Source: Stenotrophomonas acidaminiphila (lineage in GTDB: Bacteria; Pseudomonadota; Gammaproteobacteria; Xanthomonadales; Xanthomonadaceae). Taken from it: a DNA stretch of 32,263 nucleotides. Shown piece after piece: positions 17,171 to 25,033 of this stretch. Location of the stretch: the NCBI RefSeq assembly GCF_001431595.1, contig NZ_LDJO01000066.1, positions 1 to 32,263 of the forward strand, in the 5' to 3' direction. How positions within the stretch are numbered: the first letter of the stretch is position 1; every line of letters begins with the position of its first letter. The position numbers were made by a program, and so were the translations under genes. The notes under the pieces were generated by a model, which saw only the letters and a list, made by a program, of their open reading frames with translations, had not been told where the DNA came from and did no database searches.

Positions 17171-17590
17171 ATGTACGGTTCCAGCCGCAACTACGCCGAG
17201 CAGTACCGCAAGGTCGGCGTGTCCACCAAGGTTGTGGATGCCGATCCGCACAAACTGGTGGCCCTGCTGTTCGAAGGGGCCGGCGAGCGCATCCGTCGCG
17301 CCGAGGCGTTTCTTGCCCAGGGCGACCAGGCGATGAAGGGCAAGGCCATCGGCGAAGCCTGCGCCATCATCGGCCACCTCAACGGCTCGCTCGACCACGA
17401 GGCCGGCGGCGAGATCGCCGGCAACCTCTCGGCACTGTACGACTACGTCATCCAGCGCCTGACCGAAGCCAACCTCAACAACGACGTGCTGGCCCTGCAG
17501 GAGTCGCTGTCGCTCATGGGCGAGATCGAGTCGGCCTGGAACGCGATCCCTTCCGACCAGCGCCAACGCCCCGCCGTCACCGGAGCCTGA
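17171..17590 (+). CDS. fliS: FliS, flagellin export chaperone
   Basis: Binds the C-terminus of flagellin in the cytoplasm and prevents premature polymerisation. The 139-residue protein has the FliS core (YAEQYRKVGVSTKVVDADPH and KLVALLFEGAGERIRRAEAF) and the later IIGHLNGSLDHEAGGEIAGN and LSALYDYVIQRL. The N-terminal YAEQY corresponds to the conserved Tyr segment that covers the flagellin-binding groove. ATG 17171 has a CAGGAG site upstream; the open frame before it includes the promoter-like sequence. It is cotranscribed with the next two genes. Confidence 0.95.
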   Translation: MYGSSRNYAEQYRKVGVSTKVVDADPHKLVALLFEGAGERIRRAEAFLAQGDQAMKGKAIGEACAIIGHLNGSLDHEAGGEIAGNLSALYDYVIQRLTEANLNNDVLALQESLSLMGEIESAWNAIPSDQRQRPAVTGA

Positions 17591-17594
17591 GGAC

Positions 17595-17903
17595 ATGATG
17601 GACCCCGATCACACCCTGAAGGCCCTGCACGACGACCTGGAAGCGCTGCGCGTGGCGGTGGAGCAGGAAGACCACGCCCAGGCCGAGCGCATCGCCAACG
17701 GCCACGACCGCCGCCTGCGCGAGTTCGTGGAGGCCTGCGGCGCCCAGGCCGCGGCCAACGGCCTGCGCAACCTGCTGGCACTGCAGCAGTCGCTGATGGC
17801 CGACATGCTGGTACGTCGTGACATCGCCGCCGCGCGGCTGCGCGCCGGACGCCAGTCGGTGCGCGCCGCGCACGCCTACCAGCAGGCCGAATCGCTGGCA
17901 TGA
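17595..17903 (+). CDS. fliT: FliT-like export chaperone
   Basis: Small, all-helical, acidic protein of 102 residues (101 if the second ATG at 17598 is used), placed directly after fliS where fliT or an equivalent FliD chaperone is found. The sequence (HTLKALHDDLEALRVAVEQE and LLALQQSLMADMLVRRDIAA) looks like a helical hairpin with no catalytic motif. FliT sequences are poorly conserved, so this rests on size, helicity and position. It overlaps the next gene by 4 bp (ATGA), so the two are probably translationally coupled. Confidence 0.6.
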   Translation: MMDPDHTLKALHDDLEALRVAVEQEDHAQAERIANGHDRRLREFVEACGAQAAANGLRNLLALQQSLMADMLVRRDIAAARLRAGRQSVRAAHAYQQAESLA

Positions 17904-18484
17904 ACGCGCCCGGCGCCAGCATCGTGCACCACCCGGCCGAGGTCGAGCTGTTTGAGGACACGCTGACCTGCGATGTCTCGCTGCCGGCGGTGTTCGAAAC
18001 GGGCAGCGGCGCGATCCGTGCCGGCGCGGCGGAAATGCTGTTGCGCAGCGTGGCGCTGGTGGAAGACTCGCGCGGCACCGACGATTCCGACGAGCGTGGT
18101 GCCGAAGGCAGCCAGCAACTGGCGCGGCTGGAAGCCCGCATGGACCTGGCCCTGGTGCTGCTGGGGCGCCTGCTGCGGCAATCCACCCAGGCCCTGCCGC
18201 TGCGCCCGGTGCGCTGGTCGCGCCGGGGCCTGCGGCTCGAACTGGGCCAGCGCACCGGCGCGGTCCAGGGCAGCGCCGGCATCGTGCGCCTGCAGCCGGC
18301 CGACTGGCTGCCCGACCACATCGAACTGCCGGTACAGGTGCTGGGCGAAGCCGCCTCGGGCAACGGCGGGCTCTACCTGTGGCTGCGCCTGCAGAGTACC
18401 GGCGACGCGCTGGACACCGCGCTGGAACGCCACCTGTTCCGCCTGCACCGGCGCCAGGTCGCCGACAGCCGGCGCCCGCGTTGA
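17900..18484 (+). CDS. Atypical PilZ-domain protein, probably unable to bind c-di-GMP canonically
   Basis: A 194-residue protein resembling the PilZ proteins at this point in xanthomonad flagellar clusters. Residues about 10-60 form a beta-rich part, about 73-97 a heptad-like helix (LARLEARMDLALVLLGRLLR), and about 105-190 the second beta-rich part ending in a helix (ALERHLFRLHRRQ). The usual [D/N]xSxxG motif appears as RWSRRG, with Arg in place of the acidic or amide residue, and no clear RxxxR precedes it. This fits the degenerate, oligomerising PilZ type described in Xanthomonas, which uses an added helix for assembly. It overlaps fliT by 4 bp, pointing to a role in flagellar export or motor control. 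No sequence comparison was run. Confidence 0.6.
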   Translation: MNAPGASIVHHPAEVELFEDTLTCDVSLPAVFETGSGAIRAGAAEMLLRSVALVEDSRGTDDSDERGAEGSQQLARLEARMDLALVLLGRLLRQSTQALPLRPVRWSRRGLRLELGQRTGAVQGSAGIVRLQPADWLPDHIELPVQVLGEAASGNGGLYLWLRLQSTGDALDTALERHLFRLHRRQVADSRRPR

Positions 18485-18509
18485 TCCGCCCGTTCATGAC
18501 CTTTGCCGC

Positions 18510-18539
18510 TTGGCGCGCACGCGCGCGCTCGGCTAAGGT
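18510..18539 (+). promoter_or_regulatory. possible housekeeping promoter of the LuxR-type regulator
   Basis: TTGGCG (18510), 18 bp, TAAGGT (18534) resembles the -35/-10 pattern often seen in high-GC xanthomonads. It would place the start about 17 nt before the proposed GTG start codon. Confidence 0.4.
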
Positions 18540-18562
18540 GCGGCCATTCCCAAGCGGTGCCC

Positions 18563-19201
18563 GTGGCCGTGCGTGTCCTGATCGTCGATGACCATACGCT
18601 GGTGCGTGCCGGCCTGTGCCGCCTGCTGCAGACGTTCGGCGGGGTGCTCGTGGTCGGCGAAGCCAGCAACGCCGACCAGGCGCTGGAACTGGCCGTGCAG
18701 CATCACCCCGAGGTGGTGCTGATGGACCTCTCCCTGCCCGGCCGCAGCGGCCTAGAAGCCCTGTCCGACATCCGCCGCCGGGTGCCGCAGGCGCGCGTGG
18801 TGATGATGTCCATGCACGACGACACCGCGCACGTGCGCGATGCGCTGGACCGCGGCGCGGTCGGGTTCGTGGTCAAGGATGCCGCCCCGCAGGAGCTGGA
18901 GGTTGCCCTGCGCGCGGCCCATTCCGGGCAGGTGTTCCTGAGCCCGCAGATCTCCACGCGGATGCTCGCGCCCATGCTCGGTCGCGAACGCCCCACCGGC
19001 ATCGCCGCACTGTCGCCGCGCCAGCGGCAGATCCTGCGCCAGCTCGGCAATGGCCGTACCACCAAGGAAATCGCCGCCGAGCTGGGGATCAGCGTGAAGA
19101 CGGTCGAGACCCACCGCGCGCGCATGATGGAAGCCCTGGGCTGCCGTCGCGCAAACGACCTGCTGCTGCTGGCGGTGCGCCACCAGCAGGAACTCGCCTG
19201 A
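18563..19201 (+). CDS. LuxR/NarL-family response regulator
   Basis: Two-component response regulator of about 212 residues that should bind DNA as a dimer. The receiver (1-120) has the acidic pair (VLIVDDHTLVRAGL), phospho-acceptor Asp (VVLMDLSLPGRSG) and Lys (FVVKDAAPQE). The C-terminal LuxR helix-turn-helix reads LSPRQRQILRQLGNGRTTKE and IAAELGISVKTVETHRARMM. No ATG lies near the receiver start; GTG codons at 18557, 18563 and 18569 are possible, and I chose 18563 because it begins (M/V)AVRVLIVDD. No histidine kinase gene is adjacent. It sits between the fliS-PilZ group and rpoN, 78 bp after the PilZ gene. Confidence 0.85.
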   Translation: MAVRVLIVDDHTLVRAGLCRLLQTFGGVLVVGEASNADQALELAVQHHPEVVLMDLSLPGRSGLEALSDIRRRVPQARVVMMSMHDDTAHVRDALDRGAVGFVVKDAAPQELEVALRAAHSGQVFLSPQISTRMLAPMLGRERPTGIAALSPRQRQILRQLGNGRTTKEIAAELGISVKTVETHRARMMEALGCRRANDLLLLAVRHQQELA

Positions 19202-19467
19202 ACCGGTGACGTTGGCCGGCGTTGGAATCGCGTCACAGATTCGGAAATCCGGCGCCTGCTGCGTCAGAATTCCGTAAGTCCTTGATACGCAAAACCCCGG
19301 CTCCACGGCCGCGACAGATTAATGACGAAATGTAGGGTGAATCCTTACATCATGTCAGGTGCATCCCTGACGGCGCAGGGTTTTCTCCTATTCATTCCCT
19401 GACACCCCCTACGCAAGATGTGTTCCATCACGGTCGCGTCACATGGCGGCCACGGGGATCAGACGAC
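19202..19467 (+). promoter_or_regulatory. regulatory leader of rpoN with repeated motifs
   Basis: This 266-bp gap is visibly less GC-rich than its surroundings. It contains an inverted repeat (TGTAGGG-TGAAT-CCTTACA, 19331-19349) and three copies of CCTGAC or its complement: GTCAGG at 19354, CCTGAC at 19366 and 19398. The last two lie in TCCCTGAC direct repeats 32 bp apart, about three helical turns. These look like operators, but I cannot name the factor. I could not pick a confident -35/-10 pair. Confidence 0.45.
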
Positions 19468-20883
19468 ATGAAAGCCACGCTCGCCACCCAGCTCGGGCAA
19501 CAGCTCCACCTCACGCCCGCCCTGCTGCAGTCCATCCGCCTGCTGCAGCTCAATGGCCTGCAGCTGGAGCAGGAGATCCGCCAGGTACTGGAGAACAACC
19601 CGCTGCTGGAGATCGAGGAAGACGCCGCCCCCGGCGTGGCAGAAGCCACCACCGACGGCGACCCGCAACTGGAGACCGCCGCGTTCGACGAACTGCCGGA
19701 GAGATCGATGTGGGACGTGGCCGGCGCCAGCTGGAACGACGCCGACGAGGACCGTACCGCGCGCCTGGCGATGGGCGAGTCCAGCGACCCGCACCTGCGC
19801 ATCCTGCAGGCACTGTCGCTGGACCTGGACGAGGGTGACCTGGCGATCGCCGCGTTCTGGCTGGAGCATTGCGACGACGCCGGCTACCTGCAGCCGCCGC
19901 TGCCGCAGCTGACCCTGCTGGCCAGCGCCCGCTTCGACCGTGACGGCGCGCATGTGGAGAGCATCCGCCAGCGCCTGCTGCAGGGCGAACCGGCCGGCAT
20001 GGCCGCGCGCGACCTCCGCGAGTGCCTGCAGGCACAGCTGGCCGCCGTGCCCGGCACGGTGCCGGCCCGGCACCTAGCGGCGCGGCTGCTGGGCGAGGAC
20101 CTGCAGTTGCTGGCCAGCCACGACTATGCCGCCATCGCACGCCAGCTCGATGCCGAACAGGCCGATGTGCTCGAAGCGTTCCGCCTGGTCCTGTCGCTGC
20201 AGCCGCGCCCCGGCGACACGCTGCAGCCGCAGGCCGACGCGGCGGTCATTCCGGAAGTGGTGGCCTGGCGCGCCGACGGCCAGTGGCGGGTGGCGCTGAA
20301 CCCGGCCACCACGCCGCGCGTGAGCCTCAACCCGGCCTACGAACGCGCCCTGGTCGCCAGCGAAGGCAGCGCCGCCGCCCAGCCGATGCGCGAGATGCTG
20401 CAGGAAGCGCGCTGGTTCACCCGTGGCCTGTCCATGCGCTACGACACCCTGCTGCGCACCGCGCGGGTCATCGTCGAACGCCAGGCCGCGTTCCTGGCCG
20501 AGGGCGAGGAAGCCATGGCGCCGCTGACCCTGAAGGAAGTGGCCGACGCCATCGGCATGCACGAGTCCACCGTCTCGCGCATCACCTCCGGCAAGTTCAT
20601 GCAGACCCCGCGCGGCACCTTCGAGCTGAAGCACTTCTTCGCCGTGCGCCTGGACGGCGCCAGCATCTCCGGGCAGGCGGTCAAGGCGATGGTGCGGCGG
20701 CTGATCGAATCCGAGCCGCCGGCACGCCCGCTCGCCGACGAGGCCATCGCCGAACTGCTGTCGCGGCAGGGGGTCAACATCGCCCGTCGCACCGTGGCGA
20801 AATACCGCGAACAGCTGGACATCGCCCCGGCACGCGAGCGGAAGCGGCACAATGCGCGTCCGTTGCTGGCCCGCGCAGGCTGA
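19468..20883 (+). CDS. rpoN: RNA polymerase sigma-54 factor (RpoN2-type)
   Basis: Directs RNA polymerase to -24/-12 promoters and needs an AAA+ activator. The 471-residue protein has the Gln/Leu-rich N-terminal region I (LGQQLHLTPALLQSIRLLQL, then NGLQLEQEIRQVLENNPLLE), an acidic region II, the core-binding domain and the C-terminal DNA-binding domain with the HTH (LKEVADAIGMHESTVSRITS) and RpoN box (ARRTVAKYRE). ATG 19468 is chosen over the upstream start at 19420 because conserved region I begins there. Followed closely by a VemR-like gene and fleQ, it corresponds to the flagellar rpoN2 of Xanthomonas rather than the rpoN beside nitrogen or LPS-transport genes. Confidence 0.96.
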   Translation: MKATLATQLGQQLHLTPALLQSIRLLQLNGLQLEQEIRQVLENNPLLEIEEDAAPGVAEATTDGDPQLETAAFDELPERSMWDVAGASWNDADEDRTARLAMGESSDPHLRILQALSLDLDEGDLAIAAFWLEHCDDAGYLQPPLPQLTLLASARFDRDGAHVESIRQRLLQGEPAGMAARDLRECLQAQLAAVPGTVPARHLAARLLGEDLQLLASHDYAAIARQLDAEQADVLEAFRLVLSLQPRPGDTLQPQADAAVIPEVVAWRADGQWRVALNPATTPRVSLNPAYERALVASEGSAAAQPMREMLQEARWFTRGLSMRYDTLLRTARVIVERQAAFLAEGEEAMAPLTLKEVADAIGMHESTVSRITSGKFMQTPRGTFELKHFFAVRLDGASISGQAVKAMVRRLIESEPPARPLADEAIAELLSRQGVNIARRTVAKYREQLDIAPARERKRHNARPLLARAG

Positions 20884-20896
20884 TCCGAGGAATCCA

Positions 20897-21280
20897 ATGA
20901 GCAAGCTCACCGTTCTGCTGGTCGACGACCATGAAGGCTTCATCAACGCGGCCATGCGCCATTTCCGCAAGGTCGACTGGCTGCAGGTCGTCGGTAGCGC
21001 CGCCAACGGGCTGGAGGCGATCGAGCGCTCCGAGGCGTTGCGCCCGCAGGTGGTGCTGATGGACCTGGCGATGCCGGAGATGGGCGGGCTGCAGGCCACG
21101 CGCCTGATCAAGACCCAGGACGAGCCGCCGTACATCGTGATCGCCAGCCATTTCGACGACGCCGAGCACCGCGAGCACGCCCAGCGCGCCGGCGCCGACA
21201 ATTTCGTCAGCAAGCTGTCCTACATCCAGGAGGTCATGCCGATCCTGGAAGGCGTACGGCAGGAACAGGGCCATGAGTGA
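20897..21280 (+). CDS. vemR: VemR-like single-domain response regulator
   Basis: Stand-alone CheY-like receiver of 127 residues. It has Asp10/Asp11 (VLLVDDHEG), phospho-acceptor Asp56 ([13 protein letters not shown]), Ser84 and Lys106 (FVSKLSY). In Xanthomonas campestris VemR lies between rpoN2 and fleQ, as here, and works with FleQ in motility, exopolysaccharide and virulence control; Asp11 and Asp56 match the residue numbers reported there. ATG 20897 has a GAGG site 6 bp upstream and the gene starts 14 bp after rpoN. Its end overlaps fleQ by 8 bp. Family and context are strong; function is carried over from Xanthomonas. Confidence 0.85.
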   Translation: MSKLTVLLVDDHEGFINAAMRHFRKVDWLQVVGSAANGLEAIERSEALRPQVVLMDLAMPEMGGLQATRLIKTQDEPPYIVIASHFDDAEHREHAQRAGADNFVSKLSYIQEVMPILEGVRQEQGHE

Positions 21281-22724
21281 ATCGCGCATCCTCGTGATCG
21301 ACAGCGAGGGCGTCCGTGCCGAGCGTACGGTGGCGCTGCTGGAGTTCATGGACCTCAACCCGCGCTGGGTCACCGACGTGGGCGACATCGACACCAGCCG
21401 CCACCGGGTCAACGACTGGATGGCGCTGGTGGTGGGCACCATCGAGGATCCGGCACGGGCCGCGCCGTTCTTCAACTGGCTGGCCGGCACCGGCATGCCG
21501 CCGGTGCTGCTGGCCGAGAGCGACCCGCTGGCGTTCGCGCGCCATTACGGCCTGCACGAGGCCAATGTCTGGCCGCTCGAACAGCCCATGCGCCATGCGC
21601 AGATGGAAGCGTTGCTGCGCCGCGCCAGCCTCAAGCGGCTGGACGCCGAGCACCATTCCGGCGGCGGCGAGGACACCGGCCCCACCGGCACCAGTCCAGC
21701 GGTGACCGAGCTGCGCCAGCTGATCGAACAGGTCGCCGGGTTCGACACCACGGTGCTGGTGCTCGGCGAATCGGGGACCGGCAAGGAAGTGGTGTCACGC
21801 GCCATCCACCTGCGCTCGCCGCGCCGCGACGGCCCGTTCGTGGCCATCAACTGTGGCGCGATCCCGCCGGACCTGCTGGAAAGCGAGCTGTTCGGCCACG
21901 AGAAGGGTGCCTTCACCGGTGCGTTGAGCGCGCGCAAGGGCCGCTTCGAAATGGCCGAGGGTGGCACCCTGCTGCTGGACGAGATCGGCGACATGAGCCT
22001 GCCGATGCAGGTCAAGCTGCTGCGCGTGCTGCAGGAACGCAGCTTCGAGCGCGTCGGCGGCAACCAGACCATCCGCTGCAACGTGCGGGTGATCGCCGCC
22101 ACCCACCGCAACCTGGAAACCCGCATCGCCGAAGGCAAGTTCCGCGAGGACCTGTTCTACCGCCTGAACGTGTTCCCGATCGACGTGCCGGCGCTGCGCG
22201 AACGCATCAGCGACATTCCGGCGCTGGTGGAGACCATCGCCGCGCAGCTGGCGCGTACCGGCCGTGGCGAGGTCCGCTTCGCCGCCGAAGCGCTGCAGGC
22301 GCTGGCCGCCTATCGCTGGCCGGGCAACGTGCGCGAACTGACCAACCTGGTCGAGCGCCTGGCGGTGCTGCACCCGGGCGGGCTGGTGCGGGTCCAGGAC
22401 CTGCCCGCGCGCTACCGCAGCGAGGCCGCCCCGCCGCCGGTGGCGCTGGATGACGAGCGGCCGCTGGCCAGCCTGTCGGCCAGCGTGCCGGCGCCCGCCC
22501 CGGCCGCCGCCGGGGGCGGCACGGCGCCGGCACGGCTGCCCGACGATGGCCTGGACCTGCGCGACCACATGGCCGGCATCGAGCTGAAACTGATCAACGA
22601 GGCACTCGAACGCACCCAGGGCGTGGTCGCCCATGCCGCGCAGCTGCTCGGCCTGCGCCGCACCACCCTGGTGGAGAAGCTGCGCAAGTACGGGATCGAC
22701 CGCGAGCAGAACGAAACCCCCTGA
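21273..22724 (+). CDS. fleQ: FleQ, sigma-54-dependent flagellar master activator
   Basis: AAA+ enhancer-binding protein that activates sigma-54 flagellar promoters. The 483-residue protein has an N-terminal receiver-like FleQ domain (1-125) in which the phospho-Asp position is Gly (LVVGTIEDP), so it is not expected to be phosphorylated. The AAA+ domain (about 140-375) has Walker A (GESGTGKE), the sigma-54 contact loop GAFTGA, Walker B ([11 protein letters not shown]) and arginine-finger region ([20 protein letters not shown]). A Pro/Ala-rich linker leads to a Fis-type HTH ([20 protein letters not shown]). In Pseudomonas and Xanthomonas FleQ also binds c-di-GMP. It overlaps vemR by 8 bp. Confidence 0.95.
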   Translation: MSESRILVIDSEGVRAERTVALLEFMDLNPRWVTDVGDIDTSRHRVNDWMALVVGTIEDPARAAPFFNWLAGTGMPPVLLAESDPLAFARHYGLHEANVWPLEQPMRHAQMEALLRRASLKRLDAEHHSGGGEDTGPTGTSPAVTELRQLIEQVAGFDTTVLVLGESGTGKEVVSRAIHLRSPRRDGPFVAINCGAIPPDLLESELFGHEKGAFTGALSARKGRFEMAEGGTLLLDEIGDMSLPMQVKLLRVLQERSFERVGGNQTIRCNVRVIAATHRNLETRIAEGKFREDLFYRLNVFPIDVPALRERISDIPALVETIAAQLARTGRGEVRFAAEALQALAAYRWPGNVRELTNLVERLAVLHPGGLVRVQDLPARYRSEAAPPPVALDDERPLASLSASVPAPAPAAAGGGTAPARLPDDGLDLRDHMAGIELKLINEALERTQGVVAHAAQLLGLRRTTLVEKLRKYGIDREQNETP

Positions 22725-22735
22725 CGCCCCACGCC

Positions 22736-22753
22736 GCGGGAGCCGACTCCCGC
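22736..22753 (+). terminator. hairpin after fleQ
   Basis: GCGGGAG-CCGA-CTCCCGC forms a perfect 7-bp stem 11 bp after the fleQ stop, with no T-run. It immediately precedes the sigma-54 promoter of the glycan island and may separate the two transcripts. Confidence 0.4.
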
Positions 22754-22757
22754 CGCC

Positions 22758-22773
22758 GGGCACGCCGCTTGCA
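22758..22773 (+). promoter_or_regulatory. sigma-54 promoter of the glycan island
   Basis: GGGCACG-CCGC-TTGCA matches the sigma-54 consensus with correct GG/GC spacing. Transcription would start near 22784, about 70 nt before the first island gene. Confidence 0.85.
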
Positions 22774-22854
22774 GGACATCGGTGGGCGCCCCTGGCCCGT
22801 ACCGGACATGGGCGGGAGGCGCATGCCGCATACGATCGCAGGAGATACCGAACA

Positions 22855-23883
22855 ATGGCGCTTGCCATGGACCTTGATGCCGACGACGCGGCCCATGCCG
22901 ACCTGGCCGAGACCCGGTTCGTGCACCTGCGGCACCCCGGCGACAGCAACCTGATCCACCTGTCGCGCAGGGACCCGCAACTGAAGGCGCTGCTGCTGCA
23001 TCTGGTCGGCCAGGGCTTCCTGGTCTACAAGTTCCGCAACGACGACGGCGCGGTGACCTCGTTCGTGCATGCCAAGGCGGCACCCCGGTTCTGGGCCAGG
23101 CATACACAGTTCGGCCTGCGCGAACACGACGGCGTCTGCTACCTGCTGGAGAAGCCGGCACATGCCCCGGCGCGGCGCCTGCTGGTGGTCTTTTCCAGTA
23201 TTCCGCCGGTCGACCAGATGTACGATGCCGGATTCTCGGCGCGCTACCTCGCGCGGAACCTGAGCCAGGCGCCGAAGTACATGCCATGGGATACGGCGAT
23301 CCTGCGCATCGCCGACCTCGGCGGCGTGGTCGGCGCGTTCTACACCGATACGCTGGCGCAGCCGGACAACGAGGCCCGCGTGTCCGCATTGATCACCCGG
23401 GTGATGGCCGAGCTGGACATCGAGCCGCGGCACACGGTCCTGTACGGTGCCTCCAAGGGCGGCTCCGGCGCCCTGCTGCATTCGCTGCGCACCGGGTTGA
23501 ACGCGGTCTGCGTGGAGCCGATCCTGTCCGACGACTACTACGTGCGCCGCTATCGCGACTCGCATTTCACCTGCGGCGTGTTCCCGCGCGACAAGCGCGA
23601 GCTGTTCAGCGCCGCCCTGGCCACGGCCTGCCCGCCGGCACGCCGGCTGCTGATCTACTCCAGCCAGTCGCCGCAGCTGCCCTACATCCGCGATATCGCC
23701 ATGGCCTCGGCGGAAGGCCGGAACATGGCCTTCATCGACGTGCAGAACCCGGCGATCAGCGACCACCCGGATGTCGCGCCGGCGTCGCTGGGGCTGCAGG
23801 TGACCCTGCTGAACCAGCTGCTGTGCGGGGTCGATGTCGATCCTGCCCAGCTCGACGCGCTGCGCGCCGCGAACCGGTCCTGA
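22855..23883 (+). CDS. Alpha/beta-hydrolase-like protein, possibly XcbB/CpsF capsule family
   Basis: A 342-residue protein with no signal peptide, so probably cytoplasmic. The N-terminal 80 residues form a mixed region (QGFLVYKFRNDDGAVTSFVH); the rest looks like an alpha/beta hydrolase with strand LLVVFSSIPP and nucleophile elbow LYGASKGGSGAL (GxSxG, Ser200). Asp/His candidates lie in CVEPILSDDYYV and AISDHPDVAP. The pattern recalls XcbB/CpsF-type capsule proteins and the Asp2 group of glycan acetyltransferases, which suggests acylation or another modification of a sugar, but I cannot confirm the family without a profile search. ATG 22855 has AGGAG 10 bp upstream. First gene after the island's sigma-54 promoter. 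Confidence 0.5.
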   Translation: MALAMDLDADDAAHADLAETRFVHLRHPGDSNLIHLSRRDPQLKALLLHLVGQGFLVYKFRNDDGAVTSFVHAKAAPRFWARHTQFGLREHDGVCYLLEKPAHAPARRLLVVFSSIPPVDQMYDAGFSARYLARNLSQAPKYMPWDTAILRIADLGGVVGAFYTDTLAQPDNEARVSALITRVMAELDIEPRHTVLYGASKGGSGALLHSLRTGLNAVCVEPILSDDYYVRRYRDSHFTCGVFPRDKRELFSAALATACPPARRLLIYSSQSPQLPYIRDIAMASAEGRNMAFIDVQNPAISDHPDVAPASLGLQVTLLNQLLCGVDVDPAQLDALRAANRS

Positions 23884-23895
23884 GTGGAGCCGCTG

Positions 23896-24555
23896 ATGCC
23901 TGTCGACCCCCGCCTGGCCGAGCGTTTCCTGCGCGTGCGCACGCGCCTGCCCGGCGTGCCCGAGCTGCCCACCCGCAGCTTCGGTCCGGACGAGGACCGC
24001 TGGTACAGCTACAAGTTCACCGCGCTGGACGAGGCGGTGCGCGACGTGCGCCTGCCGGGCGATTTCCTGCAACTGGGCGTGTTCAAGGGCCAGTGCGCGC
24101 GCTTCCTGCATGCGCGCATGCCGGCCGGGCGCAGGCTGTACCTGCTGGACAGCTTCGAGGGGCTGCCCGAGGACTGGATGGGCACGTGGCGCAAAGGCGC
24201 CTTCGCGCTGGCGCCGGAAGACATCCCGGTGTTCGAGGCCGCCAATGTCGAGGTGGTGCCGGGCTGGTTCAGCGACACCGTCGACGGCGTGGCCGCACGG
24301 CTGGACGCCCCGCTGGCGCTGATCCATGCCGATGCCGACCTGTACAGCTCCACGCTTGAGGCGCTGGCCGGCCTGGATGCACGGATCGCGCCGGGCACGG
24401 TGATCCTGTTCGACGAGTACTTCATGCAGGCCGGGGACGACTTCCGCGACGACGAACACCGCGCCCTGCTCGACTGGTGCCAGCGGTACGACCGCGACTT
24501 CGAATACCTGTGGAAATCGGAATGGGTCCAGGTGGCGGTCCGGATCACCCGCTGA
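23896..24555 (+). CDS. TylF/MycF-type SAM-dependent O-methyltransferase
   Basis: A 219-residue class I methyltransferase of the TylF/MycF sugar-O-methyltransferase type. Motifs are the SAM-binding strand-turn (LQLGVFKGQCARFL), the second motif LLDSFEGLPEDW (Asp85), and the metal/substrate segment IHADADLYSSTLEAL (Asp146, Asp148) with LFDEYF (Asp173) near the end. Family members methylate sugar hydroxyls and usually need Mg2+, which these acidic residues would bind. The frame also opens with GTG at 23884 right after the previous stop; ATG 23896 is preferred because TGGAG lies 6 bp ahead. Its likely substrate is the glycan made by this island. Confidence 0.78.
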   Translation: MPVDPRLAERFLRVRTRLPGVPELPTRSFGPDEDRWYSYKFTALDEAVRDVRLPGDFLQLGVFKGQCARFLHARMPAGRRLYLLDSFEGLPEDWMGTWRKGAFALAPEDIPVFEAANVEVVPGWFSDTVDGVAARLDAPLALIHADADLYSSTLEALAGLDARIAPGTVILFDEYFMQAGDDFRDDEHRALLDWCQRYDRDFEYLWKSEWVQVAVRITR

Positions 24556-24574
24556 CCGCGCCGGCGGCAGTTGC

Positions 24575-24590
24575 CGGCATGCGCCTTGCA
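24575..24590 (+). promoter_or_regulatory. sigma-54 promoter upstream of the cytidylyltransferase gene
   Basis: CGGCATG-CGCC-TTGCA has correct GG/GC spacing with one departure in the -24 box. It lies in the 71-bp gap after the methyltransferase gene, about 37 bp before the next ATG. Confidence 0.7.
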
Positions 24591-24626
24591 TGCCCCCCGG
24601 CCATCAACGTTCGCACGGAATCCGGC

Positions 24627-25019
24627 ATGACCATCGTCCTGACCTACGGCACCTTCGACCTGCTGCATATCGGTCATGTCAACCTGCTGCGACGCGCGCG
24701 GGCACTGGGCAGCTCGCTGGTCGTGGGCCTGTCCTCGGACAGCTTCAATGCGATCAAGGACAAGCGCGCCACGCAGAGCTATTCCGACCGCGAAGCGGTG
24801 CTGCGCGCCATCCGCTACGTCGACGACGTGTTCCCTGAGGACAGTTGGGAACAGAAGGCCGACGACATCCGCCGGCTCGGCGCGGACGTCCTGGTGATGG
24901 GCTCGGACTGGCGGGGCCATTTCGACGAGCTGTCGCGCTACTGCCAGGTCCGCTACCTGCCGCGTACCGAGAACATCTCCAGCTCCGCCCTCAAGGCCAG
25001 CATCCGCTCGATGCAGTAA
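24627..25019 (+). CDS. tagD: TagD-type glycerol-3-phosphate cytidylyltransferase
   Basis: Joins glycerol 3-phosphate (or a related polyol phosphate) with CTP to give CDP-glycerol, the donor for glycerophosphate transfer. The 130-residue protein has the nucleotidyltransferase HxGH motif in TYGTFDLLHIGHVNLL (His14, His17) and RTENISSS at 113-120, the same positions as HxGH and RTEGISTT in Bacillus TagD; the length also matches. The next gene encodes a TagF-like domain that would use CDP-glycerol, which supports the substrate. A related activity on ribitol, glyceric acid or an amino-alcohol phosphate cannot be excluded. The gene follows its own sigma-54 promoter. Confidence 0.85.
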   Translation: MTIVLTYGTFDLLHIGHVNLLRRARALGSSLVVGLSSDSFNAIKDKRATQSYSDREAVLRAIRYVDDVFPEDSWEQKADDIRRLGADVLVMGSDWRGHFDELSRYCQVRYLPRTENISSSALKASIRSMQ

Positions 25020-25033
25020 GCAGCAGCCTCCCG

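Noticed and set aside
22594..24591. Long minus-strand open frame opposite the first two island genes
   Set aside because: Low-complexity composition without recognisable motifs; both plus-strand genes have ribosome-binding sites and family motifs.
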